DNA of 30,862 nt from Actinomycetota bacterium. GTDB lineage: Bacteria; Actinomycetota; Thermoleophilia; Solirubrobacterales; 70-9. The translations under genes and the position numbers were made by a program. Below the pieces are notes generated by a model, which saw only the letters and a list, made by a program, of their open reading frames with translations, did no database searches and was not told the origin of the DNA. Shown piece by piece: positions 7,789-16,782 of this stretch (the first letter of the stretch is position 1; the number at the start of each line of letters is the position of its first letter). The DNA lies in NCBI GenBank assembly GCA_018268695.1, contig JAFDWD010000915.1, positions 1 to 30,862 on the forward strand, written 5' to 3'.

Positions 7789-9267
7789 GTGAACACCACG
7801 ATTTCCTCCTTTCCCAGCACCGATCTGACCGCGCTCCTCAAGGAGCGCCGGTTCGGTCAGTTGATCGACGGCAAATTGGAGCCGGGCAGCAGTGAGACCT
7901 GGCCGGTCGTCAATCCGGCCGACGGGCAGCCGATCGTGGAGGTCCCGCTCGGCACCGCCGCCGACGTCGACCGCGCCGTCGCCGCCGCCCGCGCGGCGCT
8001 GCCGGCGTGGCGCAAGCGGACCCCCGGCGAACGGGCCGCCGTCCTGGTGGCGCTGGCCGACATCCTCGACGCGAACGCCGAGACGCTCTCCCAGCTCGAG
8101 TCGCTGAACGTCGGCAAGCCGCTCGCCGTCTCGCGCGAAGAGATCCCGGTGGCGAGCGACACGCTGCGCTTCATGGCGGCGGCGATCCGCACCGTGCAGA
8201 CGCCGGCCGCCGAGGAGTACGTCACCGACAACCTCTCGATCCTGCGCCGTGAGCCGGTCGGCGTGGTCGCCGGGATCACCCCCTGGAACTACCCGCTGAT
8301 GACCGCGATCTGGAAGATCGCCCCGGCCTTGGCGGCCGGCAACACGATGGTGTTGAAGCCCTCCGAGCTGACCCCGCTGACGACGATCGTCTTCGTCGAG
8401 ATGGCCCAGGAGGTTTTGCCGCCAGGGGTCCTCAACCTCGTCCTCGGCACCGGCCCGGTGGTCGGCCAGGCGCTCTCGGCGCACCCGGAAGTCGACCTGA
8501 TCTCGCTGACCGGCTCGATCGCCAGCGGCGTCGCGATCTCCGAGCAGGCGGCGGCCAACCTGAAGCACGTCCACCTCGAGCTCGGCGGCAAGGCGCCGGT
8601 GGTCGTCTTCGACGATGCCGACCTCGACGCCGCGGTCGAGGCCGTCCGCGTGATGGGCTTCTGGAACACCGGCCAGGAGTGCGGCGCCGCGACCCGGGTG
8701 CTGGTCGACAGAAGGATCCACGACGAGCTGGTCGCCAAGCTCCGCGAGGCGATCGGCGCGATCCGCGTCGGCGGCCCTGAGCAGGGTGAGGGGGTCGAAG
8801 TCGGGCCGTTGGTCAGCGAGATCCACCGCGATCGCGTCGATGCCCTGGTCAAGGCCGCGATCGGCGACGGGGCGACGGTGGAGACCGGCGGCGGGCCCGC
8901 CGATGTGCCCGGGTTCTTCTACGAACCCACCCTGCTGACCCAGGTCCCGGCCGACTCCGAGGCGCTCCGCAAAGAGATCTTCGGGCCGGTCGTCACGGTC
9001 GAGACCTTCGACGGCGAGCGCGAGGCCATCGAGCTGGCGAACGACTCGAACTATGGCCTCGCGGCGTCGATCTGGACCGAGGGTGCGCGCCGCTCCCTGC
9101 GGGTCTCCGACGCTCTCGACTACGGCACCGTCTGGGTCAACAGCCACCTGACGCTGGCGACCGAGATGCCGTGGGTCGGCTTCAAGATGTCGGGCCGGGG
9201 CCGGGAGCTCTCCACCTACGCGATCGAAGAGTTCTCGCGGACCAAGCACGTGATGGTGGCGAAGTAG
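7789..9267 (+). CDS. NAD(P)-dependent aldehyde dehydrogenase
   Basis: This 492-residue aldehyde dehydrogenase shows ITPWNYPLM, LTGSIASGVAI, base E264 in ELGGKAP, nucleophile C298 in NTGQECGAATR, and KEIFGPVVTVE. The sequence is nearest in feel to the betaine-aldehyde/4-aminobutyraldehyde branch, but that branch also contains enzymes for sugar-derived semialdehydes. As first gene of the cluster it may oxidise the aldehyde released by the DHDPS-family protein (for example a 2-oxoglutarate-semialdehyde-like or glyceraldehyde-like product) or the aldehyde made by the adjacent GMC enzyme. Substrate not assignable. The gap to the next gene is four bases. Confidence 0.88.
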   Translation: MNTTISSFPSTDLTALLKERRFGQLIDGKLEPGSSETWPVVNPADGQPIVEVPLGTAADVDRAVAAARAALPAWRKRTPGERAAVLVALADILDANAETLSQLESLNVGKPLAVSREEIPVASDTLRFMAAAIRTVQTPAAEEYVTDNLSILRREPVGVVAGITPWNYPLMTAIWKIAPALAAGNTMVLKPSELTPLTTIVFVEMAQEVLPPGVLNLVLGTGPVVGQALSAHPEVDLISLTGSIASGVAISEQAAANLKHVHLELGGKAPVVVFDDADLDAAVEAVRVMGFWNTGQECGAATRVLVDRRIHDELVAKLREAIGAIRVGGPEQGEGVEVGPLVSEIHRDRVDALVKAAIGDGATVETGGGPADVPGFFYEPTLLTQVPADSEALRKEIFGPVVTVETFDGEREAIELANDSNYGLAASIWTEGARRSLRVSDALDYGTVWVNSHLTLATEMPWVGFKMSGRGRELSTYAIEEFSRTKHVMVAK

Positions 9268-9271
9268 CGCA

Positions 9272-10876
9272 ATGGAGCCGGTCGTCGACGTCCTGATCGT
9301 GGGTGCGGGCCCGTCGGGCTCGGTCGCCGCCCACACCCTGGCATCGAAGGGGTTCTCGGTGCTCTGCCTCGAGCAGGGCGAGTGGATCAACAGCGGCGAC
9401 ATGCCGGGCTCGAAGCCCGAGTTCGAGCTGCTCACCCGCAGCGCCTGGGCCTGGGACCCGAACGAGAGGCGGATGTCCTCCGACTACCCCCTCAACAACG
9501 ACGACGCCGAGATCCACCCGATCATGTTCAACGCGGTCGGCGGCGGCAGCATCGTCTACGGCGGCCACTGGATGCGTCTGCTGCCCTCGGACTTCCGCGT
9601 CCGCTCGCTGGACGGCGTCGCCGACGACTGGCCGATCGCCTACGAGGACGTCGAGCCCTACTACGACGAGGTCGATGCCTATCTCGGGGTCTCCGGTCTC
9701 GGTGGCGACCCGGCGCAGCCCGACCAGGAGCCGCCGTTGCCGCCGCTGCCACTCGGCCCCGGCGGCATGCGCGCCGCCGCAGGGATGAACAAGCTCGGCT
9801 GGCACTGGTGGCCGGGCACCAACGCGATCCCGTCCTGGCCGTTCAAGCACATGGCCCAGTGCGTCCGCTGGGGGGTCTGCGAGCGCGGCTGTCCGGCCGG
9901 CGCCAAGGCGTCCTTCGATCTCGGCTACTGGCCGCACGCGACCAAGGCGGGGGCGGAGCTGATCACCGGAGCCCGGGTTGCCAAGATCACGGTCGACGGC
10001 GACGGTCTCGCCGATGGGGCGATCTGGCTCGACCGCGACGGAGGCGAGCATCGGGTCGCGGCGCGGGCGGTGATGCTGGCGGCCAACGGCGTCGGCACGC
10101 CGCGGCTGCTGTTGATGTCCGACGACCACGATCCCGCCGGCCTCGCCAACTCCTCCGGCCTGGTCGGCAAGAACCTGATGCTGCATCCCAACGCCGCGAT
10201 CACCGGGATCTACGACGAGCCGCTCGAATCCTGGAACGGGCCCGCCGGGCAGCTGATCTACTCGCTCGAGTTCTACGAGACCGACCCCGATCGCGGCTTT
10301 CCCCGCGGCGCCAAGTGGAACCTGATGCCGATCCCGGGTGTGCTCAGCGTGCTCGAGTGCTTTGCCGATCTGCCCTTCGACCAGCGCTGGGGCCCGGCTG
10401 TCCACCGACTCTCCCGTCACGCCGGCAGCGTCATCAACTGGGTGGCCAACGTCGAGGATCTTCCCGAAGAGTCGAACCGCGTCACCCTCGATCCGGAGCT
10501 CCGCGACGGCAGCGGGCTGCCGGCGCCGGCGATCACCTACCGGATGAGCGACCAGACGAAGGCGAACGTGCGCTTCTCGCTCGACCGGATGAAAGAGGCC
10601 CACGAGGCGGCTGGGGCGGCGAAGACCTTCGAGGTCCCGCTTTGGGTCGATGCCCCCGGGCACCTGCTGGGAACGGCGCGGATGGGCGACGATCCCGAGA
10701 CCTCGGTGGTCGACAGCTTCGGGCGCTCCCACGACGTGCCCAACCTCTTCGTCATCGACGGCAGCGTGATGGTCACTTCGGGGGCGATGAACCCGACCGC
10801 GACGATCGCCGCGCTGGCGCTCCGCACTGCCACCCACCTCGCCGCCACCGCGCGCGAGATGCAGGTGCCGGCATGA
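9272..10876 (+). CDS. GMC-family FAD dehydrogenase with CX5CX3C motif
   Basis: FAD-dependent oxidation of an alcohol or sugar. The 534 residues start with the dinucleotide-binding motif IVGAGPSG (residues 9-16) and end with the GMC C-terminal signature (HLLGTARMG, then GSVMVTSGAMNPTATIA). Cysteines C197, C203 and C207 form CX5CX3C, the spacing that in Burkholderia FAD-glucose dehydrogenase binds a 3Fe-4S cluster. That family normally pairs with a small gluconate-2-dehydrogenase-subunit-3-like protein, and such a gene follows here with a four-base overlap (ATGA). No signal peptide is seen, so the enzyme looks cytoplasmic. No cytochrome c subunit is present and the electron acceptor is unknown. 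Substrate is probably a sugar, sugar acid or cyclitol; that is inference. Confidence 0.87.
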   Translation: MEPVVDVLIVGAGPSGSVAAHTLASKGFSVLCLEQGEWINSGDMPGSKPEFELLTRSAWAWDPNERRMSSDYPLNNDDAEIHPIMFNAVGGGSIVYGGHWMRLLPSDFRVRSLDGVADDWPIAYEDVEPYYDEVDAYLGVSGLGGDPAQPDQEPPLPPLPLGPGGMRAAAGMNKLGWHWWPGTNAIPSWPFKHMAQCVRWGVCERGCPAGAKASFDLGYWPHATKAGAELITGARVAKITVDGDGLADGAIWLDRDGGEHRVAARAVMLAANGVGTPRLLLMSDDHDPAGLANSSGLVGKNLMLHPNAAITGIYDEPLESWNGPAGQLIYSLEFYETDPDRGFPRGAKWNLMPIPGVLSVLECFADLPFDQRWGPAVHRLSRHAGSVINWVANVEDLPEESNRVTLDPELRDGSGLPAPAITYRMSDQTKANVRFSLDRMKEAHEAAGAAKTFEVPLWVDAPGHLLGTARMGDDPETSVVDSFGRSHDVPNLFVIDGSVMVTSGAMNPTATIAALALRTATHLAATAREMQVPA

Positions 10877-11355
10877 GCACCGGCCTGCTTTCTGCCACCC
10901 AGGTGGAGCAGCTGCGTTCCACCGCCGTGGTCTTGATCCCTGGCGACGGGACCTCGCCCGCGCCGACCGCGATCGCTGACTTCAACGAGTTGCTCCAGCG
11001 CGCCGCCGCCGCGGTCGAGCCGGAAGTCGGAGCCCTTGTGGCCATCCTCGACGGGCTTCCTGACGAGCCCGACCGGGCCACGCTCGAAGACCTCGCCACT
11101 ACCGACGCGACGCGGTTCGAGCTGCTCTCCTCGGTCGTCGCGGGCGCCTATTTCATGTCGGAGTCGGTGCTCGAGTCGATCGGTTATCCGACCGGCGCCC
11201 GCGCCGCCTTCCCCTTCGATCTCTCGGCCGAAGAGCTGGCCACAGGAATCCTCGATCCGGTCATCGACCGGGGCTCGCGCCTGCGGGCCATCCCATCGCA
11301 GTCGTCACCCACCGACCAGATAGAGCAGTCGAAAGGAAGAGGAAATGTCGAGTAA
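10873..11355 (+). CDS. Gluconate 2-dehydrogenase subunit 3-like small subunit
   Basis: Predicted 160-residue helical protein, starting LLSATQVEQLRSTAVVLIPG, the characteristic opening of the gluconate 2-dehydrogenase subunit 3 family (small partner of GMC dehydrogenases). It directly follows its presumed catalytic partner and overlaps it by four bases. In relatives the small subunit usually bears a Tat signal that carries the whole complex to the periplasm; here the N-terminus has no twin arginine and no hydrophobic segment, so the pair probably stays in the cytoplasm. It overlaps the next gene by 11 bases. The family call rests on the N-terminal motif, size and context; similarity further in is weak. 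Confidence 0.65.
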   Translation: MSTGLLSATQVEQLRSTAVVLIPGDGTSPAPTAIADFNELLQRAAAAVEPEVGALVAILDGLPDEPDRATLEDLATTDATRFELLSSVVAGAYFMSESVLESIGYPTGARAAFPFDLSAEELATGILDPVIDRGSRLRAIPSQSSPTDQIEQSKGRGNVE

Positions 11356-12952
11356 TGATCCGGGCCCGTCCGACTGGTATTCGGACCTCAGCCGCCGTCA
11401 CTTCCTCAAACTGATGGCGCAGTCCTCGGCGGCCGTCGGTGGGATGGCGGTGCTGGCGGGGTGTGGCGCCGCCGCCACCAGCAACGGCACGAGCAGCAGC
11501 GCCGGCGGCGGCGGTGGGACGCCGAGGAAAGGCGGCAAATTGAGGATCGGGATGACCGGTGGCGGGCCCTCCGACACTCTCGACGGCCAGGCGGGCCTGC
11601 TCAGCCCCGACTTCGCCCGCGCATCCTCCCTCTACAACCCGCTCGCCTCATGGGACGTCAATGCCAAGGCGACGATGATCCTGGCCGAGTCCATGGAACC
11701 GGACAAGACGGCGAAGGTATGGACGGTGAAGCTCAAACCGGGGATCAAATTCCACGACGGCAAGCCGCTGACCGCCGACGACGTGATCTTCAGCATCAAC
11801 CGGGTGCTGAAGGAAGAAACCCAAGGTTACTTCGCCGTGGCCCCGATCGAAGGGTCGAAGATGAAGAAGGTGGACGATCTGACGGTCCAACTGCCGATGA
11901 AGTACCCCTACCCCCAGTTCATCGAATATTACTGTTCGCTCTACCAGAACCTGAACATCCTGCCGACCAACTACAACGTCAAGAAGCCGGTCGGGACGGG
12001 ACCGTTCAAATACGTCTCCTTCACCCCCGGGCAGAGCAGCGTATTCGCCGCCAACGACGAATATTTCGGCGAAGGACCTTACGTCGACGAACTCGAAATC
12101 ACCGACTTCCCGGACGAGAACTCGCAGATCAACGCATTGCTGTCCGGTCAGGTCGACGGCATCAGCCTGCTCTCCGTGGCCTCGCTGCCGCGGCTCGAAG
12201 GGGCCGGTGCGGTACCGGTCATCGCCGCCGAAACCGGAACCAACACGGCCTTCACGATGCGGGTCGACCAGCCACCGTTCAACGATGTCAAGGTCCGTCA
12301 GGCGATGCGCTTGCTGGTCGACCGCGAAGCGATGCAGAACGTCATCTTCGGTGGCAAAGGGTCGATCGGAAACGACATCTTCTCGCCCTACGACCCACTC
12401 TACGACAGGTCTATCCCGCAGCGTGAACAGGACATCGAACAGGCCAAATCGCTGCTGAAGTCTGCCGGCCAGGAAGGCCTGAGTGTCGAGCTGACGACCG
12501 CGGACATCTTCTCCGGAACGCTGTCGGCGGCCCAGGTCTTCGCCCAGCAGGCCGCCGGGGCGGGAGTCGACGTGAAGCTCAACCAGCTCACCACGACCGA
12601 CTTCTTCAACAACTTCCTCGAATGGAATTTCGCCCAGACGTTCTGGTACTACACCCCCTACCTGGCACAGGTGGCGCAGGAGCTGTTGCCGACCGGGCCG
12701 TTCAACGAGACTCACTGGAACGACCCCCGGTATTCGAAGCTCTACCAGGAAGCGTTCACCACCACCGACGAAAGCCTGCGAACCGAAATCGCCCACCAGA
12801 TGCAGGAAATCGATCACGAAGAAGGCGGGCTGATCATTCCTTACTTCCTGCCGATCATCGACGGTGTGTCGACCAGTGTGAAGGGCGCCCAGACCTCGAA
12901 AACGGGCTTCTCCTTCGGTAACTACAACTTTGCCGTGATGTGGTTGGAATGA
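11345..12952 (+). CDS. ABC transporter substrate-binding lipoprotein, family 5
   Basis: Extracytoplasmic binding protein (535 residues) of the DppA/OppA (SBP_bac_5) family. Residues 16-22 are the Tat motif SRRHFLK, followed by a hydrophobic segment and lipobox LAGC with C40 as the lipidated cysteine: a Tat-exported lipoprotein. A Gly/Ser/Thr-rich tether follows. Family features include AESMEPDKTAKVWTVKLKPG and FHDGKPLTADDVIFSINRV. AGGAAGAGGA just upstream supports the ATG at 11345, which overlaps the preceding gene by 11 bases. Family-5 proteins bind peptides, nickel, opines or oligosaccharides; the enzyme neighbours favour a carbohydrate or organic acid, by inference only. Confidence 0.92.
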   Translation: MSSNDPGPSDWYSDLSRRHFLKLMAQSSAAVGGMAVLAGCGAAATSNGTSSSAGGGGGTPRKGGKLRIGMTGGGPSDTLDGQAGLLSPDFARASSLYNPLASWDVNAKATMILAESMEPDKTAKVWTVKLKPGIKFHDGKPLTADDVIFSINRVLKEETQGYFAVAPIEGSKMKKVDDLTVQLPMKYPYPQFIEYYCSLYQNLNILPTNYNVKKPVGTGPFKYVSFTPGQSSVFAANDEYFGEGPYVDELEITDFPDENSQINALLSGQVDGISLLSVASLPRLEGAGAVPVIAAETGTNTAFTMRVDQPPFNDVKVRQAMRLLVDREAMQNVIFGGKGSIGNDIFSPYDPLYDRSIPQREQDIEQAKSLLKSAGQEGLSVELTTADIFSGTLSAAQVFAQQAAGAGVDVKLNQLTTTDFFNNFLEWNFAQTFWYYTPYLAQVAQELLPTGPFNETHWNDPRYSKLYQEAFTTTDESLRTEIAHQMQEIDHEEGGLIIPYFLPIIDGVSTSVKGAQTSKTGFSFGNYNFAVMWLE

Positions 12953-13977
12953 GCGCCCTCGAAGCAGACGCCGCGGCGCCGGCCTCCGGTGGGTTCAGCT
13001 TCCGCCGCTACCGGCGGGAGCACCCGGTGGCGGCGATGGTGATCAACCGGGTCCTGCTCGGCATCGTCACCCTGTTCCTGGTCTCGATCATCACCTTCGC
13101 CGCGACCCAGTTGCTCCCAGGGAACGCGGCGAAGGCGGTGCTCGGTCAGTCGGCGACGCCGAGCCGGGTGGCTGCACTCGAACACAAAATGGGCCTCGAC
13201 ACCTCGGCCACGTCGCAGTACTGGTCGTGGCTGACCGGCCTCCTCCACGGCGAATTCGGCCAGAGCCTCACCGCCAACCAGTCGGTCTCATCGCTGATCG
13301 GTCCGCGCATCACGAACTCCGCCGCGCTCGTCGTCACCGCCGGGATCATCGGCACGCTGCTCGGGGTCGCGCTAGGCCTGCTCGCCGCCCTGCGCCGGGA
13401 CAAGCCCATCGACCATATCCTCTCGGTGGCCTTCCTCGGGGTCACGGCGCTGCCCGAATTCGTCATCGGGATCGTCCTGATCATGGTCTTCGCGACCAAC
13501 GTCTTCGCCTGGTTCCCGGCGGTCTCGACGATCCCGCCGGGGGTCCAGCCGTGGGAACAGACATCGATGTTGGTGCTCCCGACCGCGACCCTCGTGATCA
13601 TCATCATCCCCTACATCTTCCGCATGATGCGGGCGGCAACGATCGAGGCGCTCGAGAGTGAGTACATCGACATGGCCCGGCTGAAGGGCGCGTCGACGAG
13701 GTCGATCGTCCTCCGCCATGCCCTGCCCAACGCGGTCGCGCCGACGATCCAGGCGATCGGGCTCAGCCTCCTCTACCTCGCCGGCGGGATCGTCGTCGTC
13801 GAGGTCGTCTTCAACTATCCGGGCCTCGGTCAGGCGCTCTACCAGGCCGTCCTCGACAAGGACGTGCCGACGATCCAGTTCATCGTGATGCTGCTGGCGG
13901 CGGTCTACGTGGCCGTCAACATCCTCACCGACGTCGCCGCCCTGCTCGCCTCACCGCGTCGGAGGTTCCCACGGTGA
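12949..13977 (+). CDS. ABC transporter permease, DppB type
   Basis: Integral membrane subunit of 342 residues with about six predicted membrane helices. It has the DppB/OppB hallmarks: N-terminal helix followed by ATQLLPGNAAKAVLGQSAT, and the EAA loop EYIDMARLKGASTRSIVLRH that contacts the ATPase. ATG 12949 is chosen over the upstream GTG at 12940 because it overlaps the binding-protein stop as ATGA. It overlaps the next permease by four bases (GTGA). Confidence 0.93.
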   Translation: MSALEADAAAPASGGFSFRRYRREHPVAAMVINRVLLGIVTLFLVSIITFAATQLLPGNAAKAVLGQSATPSRVAALEHKMGLDTSATSQYWSWLTGLLHGEFGQSLTANQSVSSLIGPRITNSAALVVTAGIIGTLLGVALGLLAALRRDKPIDHILSVAFLGVTALPEFVIGIVLIMVFATNVFAWFPAVSTIPPGVQPWEQTSMLVLPTATLVIIIIPYIFRMMRAATIEALESEYIDMARLKGASTRSIVLRHALPNAVAPTIQAIGLSLLYLAGGIVVVEVVFNYPGLGQALYQAVLDKDVPTIQFIVMLLAAVYVAVNILTDVAALLASPRRRFPR

Positions 13978-14912
13978 GCGCCGTCGCCGAGCGACCGGCC
14001 ACGCCACTGACGCCGGCGCCGCGGGTGCGCCGCTTCGAGGCGCTGCGGATCCTCCGCAGCGCCGCCGGCACCGGCCGCGGTCGCTGGGGCCTGGGCCTGA
14101 CCGTGCTGATCCTCGCGATCGCTCTGATCGGCCCCTTCGTGACCCCCGACGACCCGAACGCGGTCGGCCTCACCGGTACCTTCGCCGCCCCCGGCCCCGG
14201 GCACGTCCTCGGCGGTGACGTCCTCGGCCGCGACGTCCTCAGCCGCGTCCTGGCCGGCGGTTGGGTGCTGATCGGCCTGGCGGCGATCAGCACTGCCGTC
14301 GGCGTCGTCCTCGGCACGATCGGCGGAATGGCCGCGGCCTACCTGCCGGGCTGGCGCGACGGGTTGATCATGCGCGGCGTCGACGTCCTGCTCGCCTTCC
14401 CGCAGCTGGTTTTCGCCCTCCTGCTCGTCTCGGTGCTGGGCGACCATCTCTACCTCGTCGTCCTCGCGGTCGGGCTCTCGCACGCGCCGCAGGTGGCGCG
14501 GGTGATCCGCTCGACCGCGCTCGAGGTCGCCGAGCGCGACTACGTAAAAGCGGTGGCTGTGATGGGGGTGAGTCCGTGGAAGGTGATGGTCCGTGAGATC
14601 CTCCCCAACCTGATCTCACCGCTGATGGTGGAGACCGGCCTGCGGCTCACCTACTCGATCATCATCATGGCCGGCCTGGCGTTCCTCGGCTTCGGCTTCC
14701 AGCCCCCCGACGCCACCTGGGGCTACATGATCCGTGAGAACCAGATCGGGGTGACTTCGAATCCCTGGGGGGTCGTCGCCCCGGCGGTGCTTCTCGCGCT
14801 CCTGACGATCGGCGTCAACACGTTCACCGACGCGGTCGCCCGGGTCGCCCTCGGCGTCGATCGCGCTGAAATGGTCGCCGTCACCGAGGCGGCCGGAAGC
14901 AGCGAGGGATAG
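13974..14912 (+). CDS. ABC transporter permease, DppC type
   Basis: Second membrane subunit (312 residues) of the family-5 importer. The N-terminal OppC-like helix is followed by the typical segment HVLGGDVLGRDVLSRVLAGG, the EAA loop ERDYVKAVAVMGVSPWKVMV, and LTYSIIIMAGLAFLGFGFQP near the end. GTG start in a GTGA overlap with the preceding permease; seven bases separate it from the ATPase gene. Confidence 0.93.
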   Translation: MSAVAERPATPLTPAPRVRRFEALRILRSAAGTGRGRWGLGLTVLILAIALIGPFVTPDDPNAVGLTGTFAAPGPGHVLGGDVLGRDVLSRVLAGGWVLIGLAAISTAVGVVLGTIGGMAAAYLPGWRDGLIMRGVDVLLAFPQLVFALLLVSVLGDHLYLVVLAVGLSHAPQVARVIRSTALEVAERDYVKAVAVMGVSPWKVMVREILPNLISPLMVETGLRLTYSIIIMAGLAFLGFGFQPPDATWGYMIRENQIGVTSNPWGVVAPAVLLALLTIGVNTFTDAVARVALGVDRAEMVAVTEAAGSSEG

Positions 14913-14919
14913 GAAAGAG

Positions 14920-16782
14920 ATGACAGACGAGATCGTCAACCCAGGAGTGGCCGGAGCGGCGGGGCAGGAGGCCGGCGATCGCCTCGTCGTGAGCGGGATC
15001 ACGGTCGCCACGGCGAAGTCGCACGCCGACGTGATCGAGGCGATCTCGGTCGAGGTGCGCCCGGGGGAGATCCTCGGTCTGGTCGGCGAGTCCGGCTCCG
15101 GCAAGACCACTCTCGGCCTGGCGATGCTCGGCTACGCCCGCCGCGGATTGACCTTCGCCGACGGCAAGGTCAGCGTCGACGGCGAGGACGTACTGGGCAT
15201 GCGCGAGAAGGAGCTGCGGGAGCTGCGCGGCAAGAAGATGGCCTACGTGCCACAGGATCCGGGCACCGCGCTGAATCCGGCCCTGCGGATCGGGTCGCAG
15301 ATGACCGAGGCGATGACCGCACACGGCTACAGCAAGGCCGCGGCGCGGGCGCGGATCGAGGAGCTGCTCCCGGAAGTCGGTCTGACGCGCGTGAAGAACC
15401 TGCTCCAGGCCTATCCGCACCAGCTCTCCGGCGGGCAGCAGCAGCGGGTCGGGATCGCGATGGCGTTCGCCTGCCGACCCGGCGTGATCGTGATGGACGA
15501 GCCGACCACCGGCCTCGACGTGACCACCCAGCGCACCGTCCTGCAGACGGTGCGGGACCTCTGCCGCAAGTACGGGGTCGCGGCGATCTACGTCAGTCAC
15601 GACGTGCTGGTCGTCAACGAACTTGCCGACCGCGTGGCGGTCGTCTACTCGGGCCGGATCGTCGAGCTCGGGACGACCGCCCAGGTGCTCGGCTCTCCCC
15701 GCCATCCCTACACGCGCGGGCTCCTGCGGGCGGTTCCCGACCCGGAGCGGTCGGTGAGGCTGGTCGGCATCGAGGGCACCCAGGCGCGGCCGGAGTTGCG
15801 GCCGAGCGGTTGCTCTTTTGCGCCTCGCTGCCCGATCAAGATGGCCGCCTGCACGACCGAATGCCCGTCGCTCTATACGGCCGGCCCCGACGGCCACGTC
15901 GCCCGCTGCCTGCGGGTGGCGGAAGGCGCTGACGAGGTGACCACCGAAATCGTGATCGACGAACAGCCGCCGGCGGCGCCGTTGGTGTCCGAGCCGGTGC
16001 TCGAGGTCACCGACCTGTGCGCGAGCTACGGCGAGCGCCAGGTGCTCCACGACGTGAGCATCGTGGTGCCGAAGCTCGCCTGCGTCGCCGTGGTCGGCGA
16101 GTCCGGATCCGGCAAGACGACGCTCGCCCGCTGCCTGATCGGCCTGCACACGCGCTGTACCGGGACGATGAAACTCGACGGCGAGGAGCTCGGTGCCGGG
16201 ATCGGCAACCGTTCACCGCAGATGCTGCGTCGGCTCCAGTACGTCTTCCAGAATCCCTACGCCTCGTTGAACCCGCGCAAGACGATCGGCGGGATCCTTA
16301 CCCAGCCGCTCCAGCACTTCACCGACTTCGATCGACGCGAGCAGGACCGGCGCGTACTCGAGGCGCTGCGCTCGGTATCCCTCCCGGACGAGATGCTCGA
16401 TCGCTACCCCGACCAACTGTCAGGCGGCGAGCGGCAGCGGGTGGCCATCGCCCGCGCCCTTGTGGTCGAGCCCACGGTCCTGGTCTGCGACGAGGTCACC
16501 TCGGCGCTCGACGTCTCGGTCCAGGCCGGGGTGATCGCGACGCTGCAGCGGCTACAGGCGGAAAAGAACCTGACGATCTTCTTCATCACCCATAACCTGG
16601 CACTCGTGCGGAGCATCGCCCAGCAGGTCGTCGTGATGAAGGACGGCACGATCGTCGAGACTGGCCCGACCGCCGAGCTGCTCGACAAGCCCAAGTCGGA
16701 ATACACCCGGCGCCTGCTCGAAGATGTGCCGCGGTTCACCGCCGCGGAGCGGCGGATGCGTGTCGAGCCGAGGCCCAGCTAG
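14920..16782 (+). CDS. ABC transporter ATP-binding protein, DppD-DppF fusion
   Basis: A single 620-residue protein carries both ATPases of the importer. Domain 1 has Walker A GESGSGKTT from residue 56, signature LSGGQQQR, Walker B VIVMDEPTTGLD, and the oligopeptide-type C-terminal extension with clustered cysteines (GCSFAPRCPIKMAACTTECP). Domain 2 has Walker A from residue 393, signature LSGGERQR and Walker B VLVCDEVTSALD. Such GsiA-like fusions are common in the family. AGGAAAGAG immediately precedes the ATG. The stop abuts the GTG of the next gene. Confidence 0.94.
   Translation: MTDEIVNPGVAGAAGQEAGDRLVVSGITVATAKSHADVIEAISVEVRPGEILGLVGESGSGKTTLGLAMLGYARRGLTFADGKVSVDGEDVLGMREKELRELRGKKMAYVPQDPGTALNPALRIGSQMTEAMTAHGYSKAAARARIEELLPEVGLTRVKNLLQAYPHQLSGGQQQRVGIAMAFACRPGVIVMDEPTTGLDVTTQRTVLQTVRDLCRKYGVAAIYVSHDVLVVNELADRVAVVYSGRIVELGTTAQVLGSPRHPYTRGLLRAVPDPERSVRLVGIEGTQARPELRPSGCSFAPRCPIKMAACTTECPSLYTAGPDGHVARCLRVAEGADEVTTEIVIDEQPPAAPLVSEPVLEVTDLCASYGERQVLHDVSIVVPKLACVAVVGESGSGKTTLARCLIGLHTRCTGTMKLDGEELGAGIGNRSPQMLRRLQYVFQNPYASLNPRKTIGGILTQPLQHFTDFDRREQDRRVLEALRSVSLPDEMLDRYPDQLSGGERQRVAIARALVVEPTVLVCDEVTSALDVSVQAGVIATLQRLQAEKNLTIFFITHNLALVRSIAQQVVVMKDGTIVETGPTAELLDKPKSEYTRRLLEDVPRFTAAERRMRVEPRPS

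Noticed and set aside
7699..9435. Long minus-strand reading frame opposite the aldehyde dehydrogenase
   Set aside because: Antisense shadow: Asp/Arg/Gly-rich, no motif, while the plus strand has full catalytic residues and a ribosome binding site.
9182..10837. 551-codon minus-strand frame opposite the GMC gene
   Set aside because: Antisense shadow with low-complexity translation; the plus strand has clear FAD and GMC signatures.
9382..10872. Long frame upstream of, and continuous with, the small-subunit gene
   Set aside because: Only the part from ATG 10873 looks like protein; the rest is Arg-rich shadow of the GMC gene. A GMC-small subunit fusion is therefore not supported.
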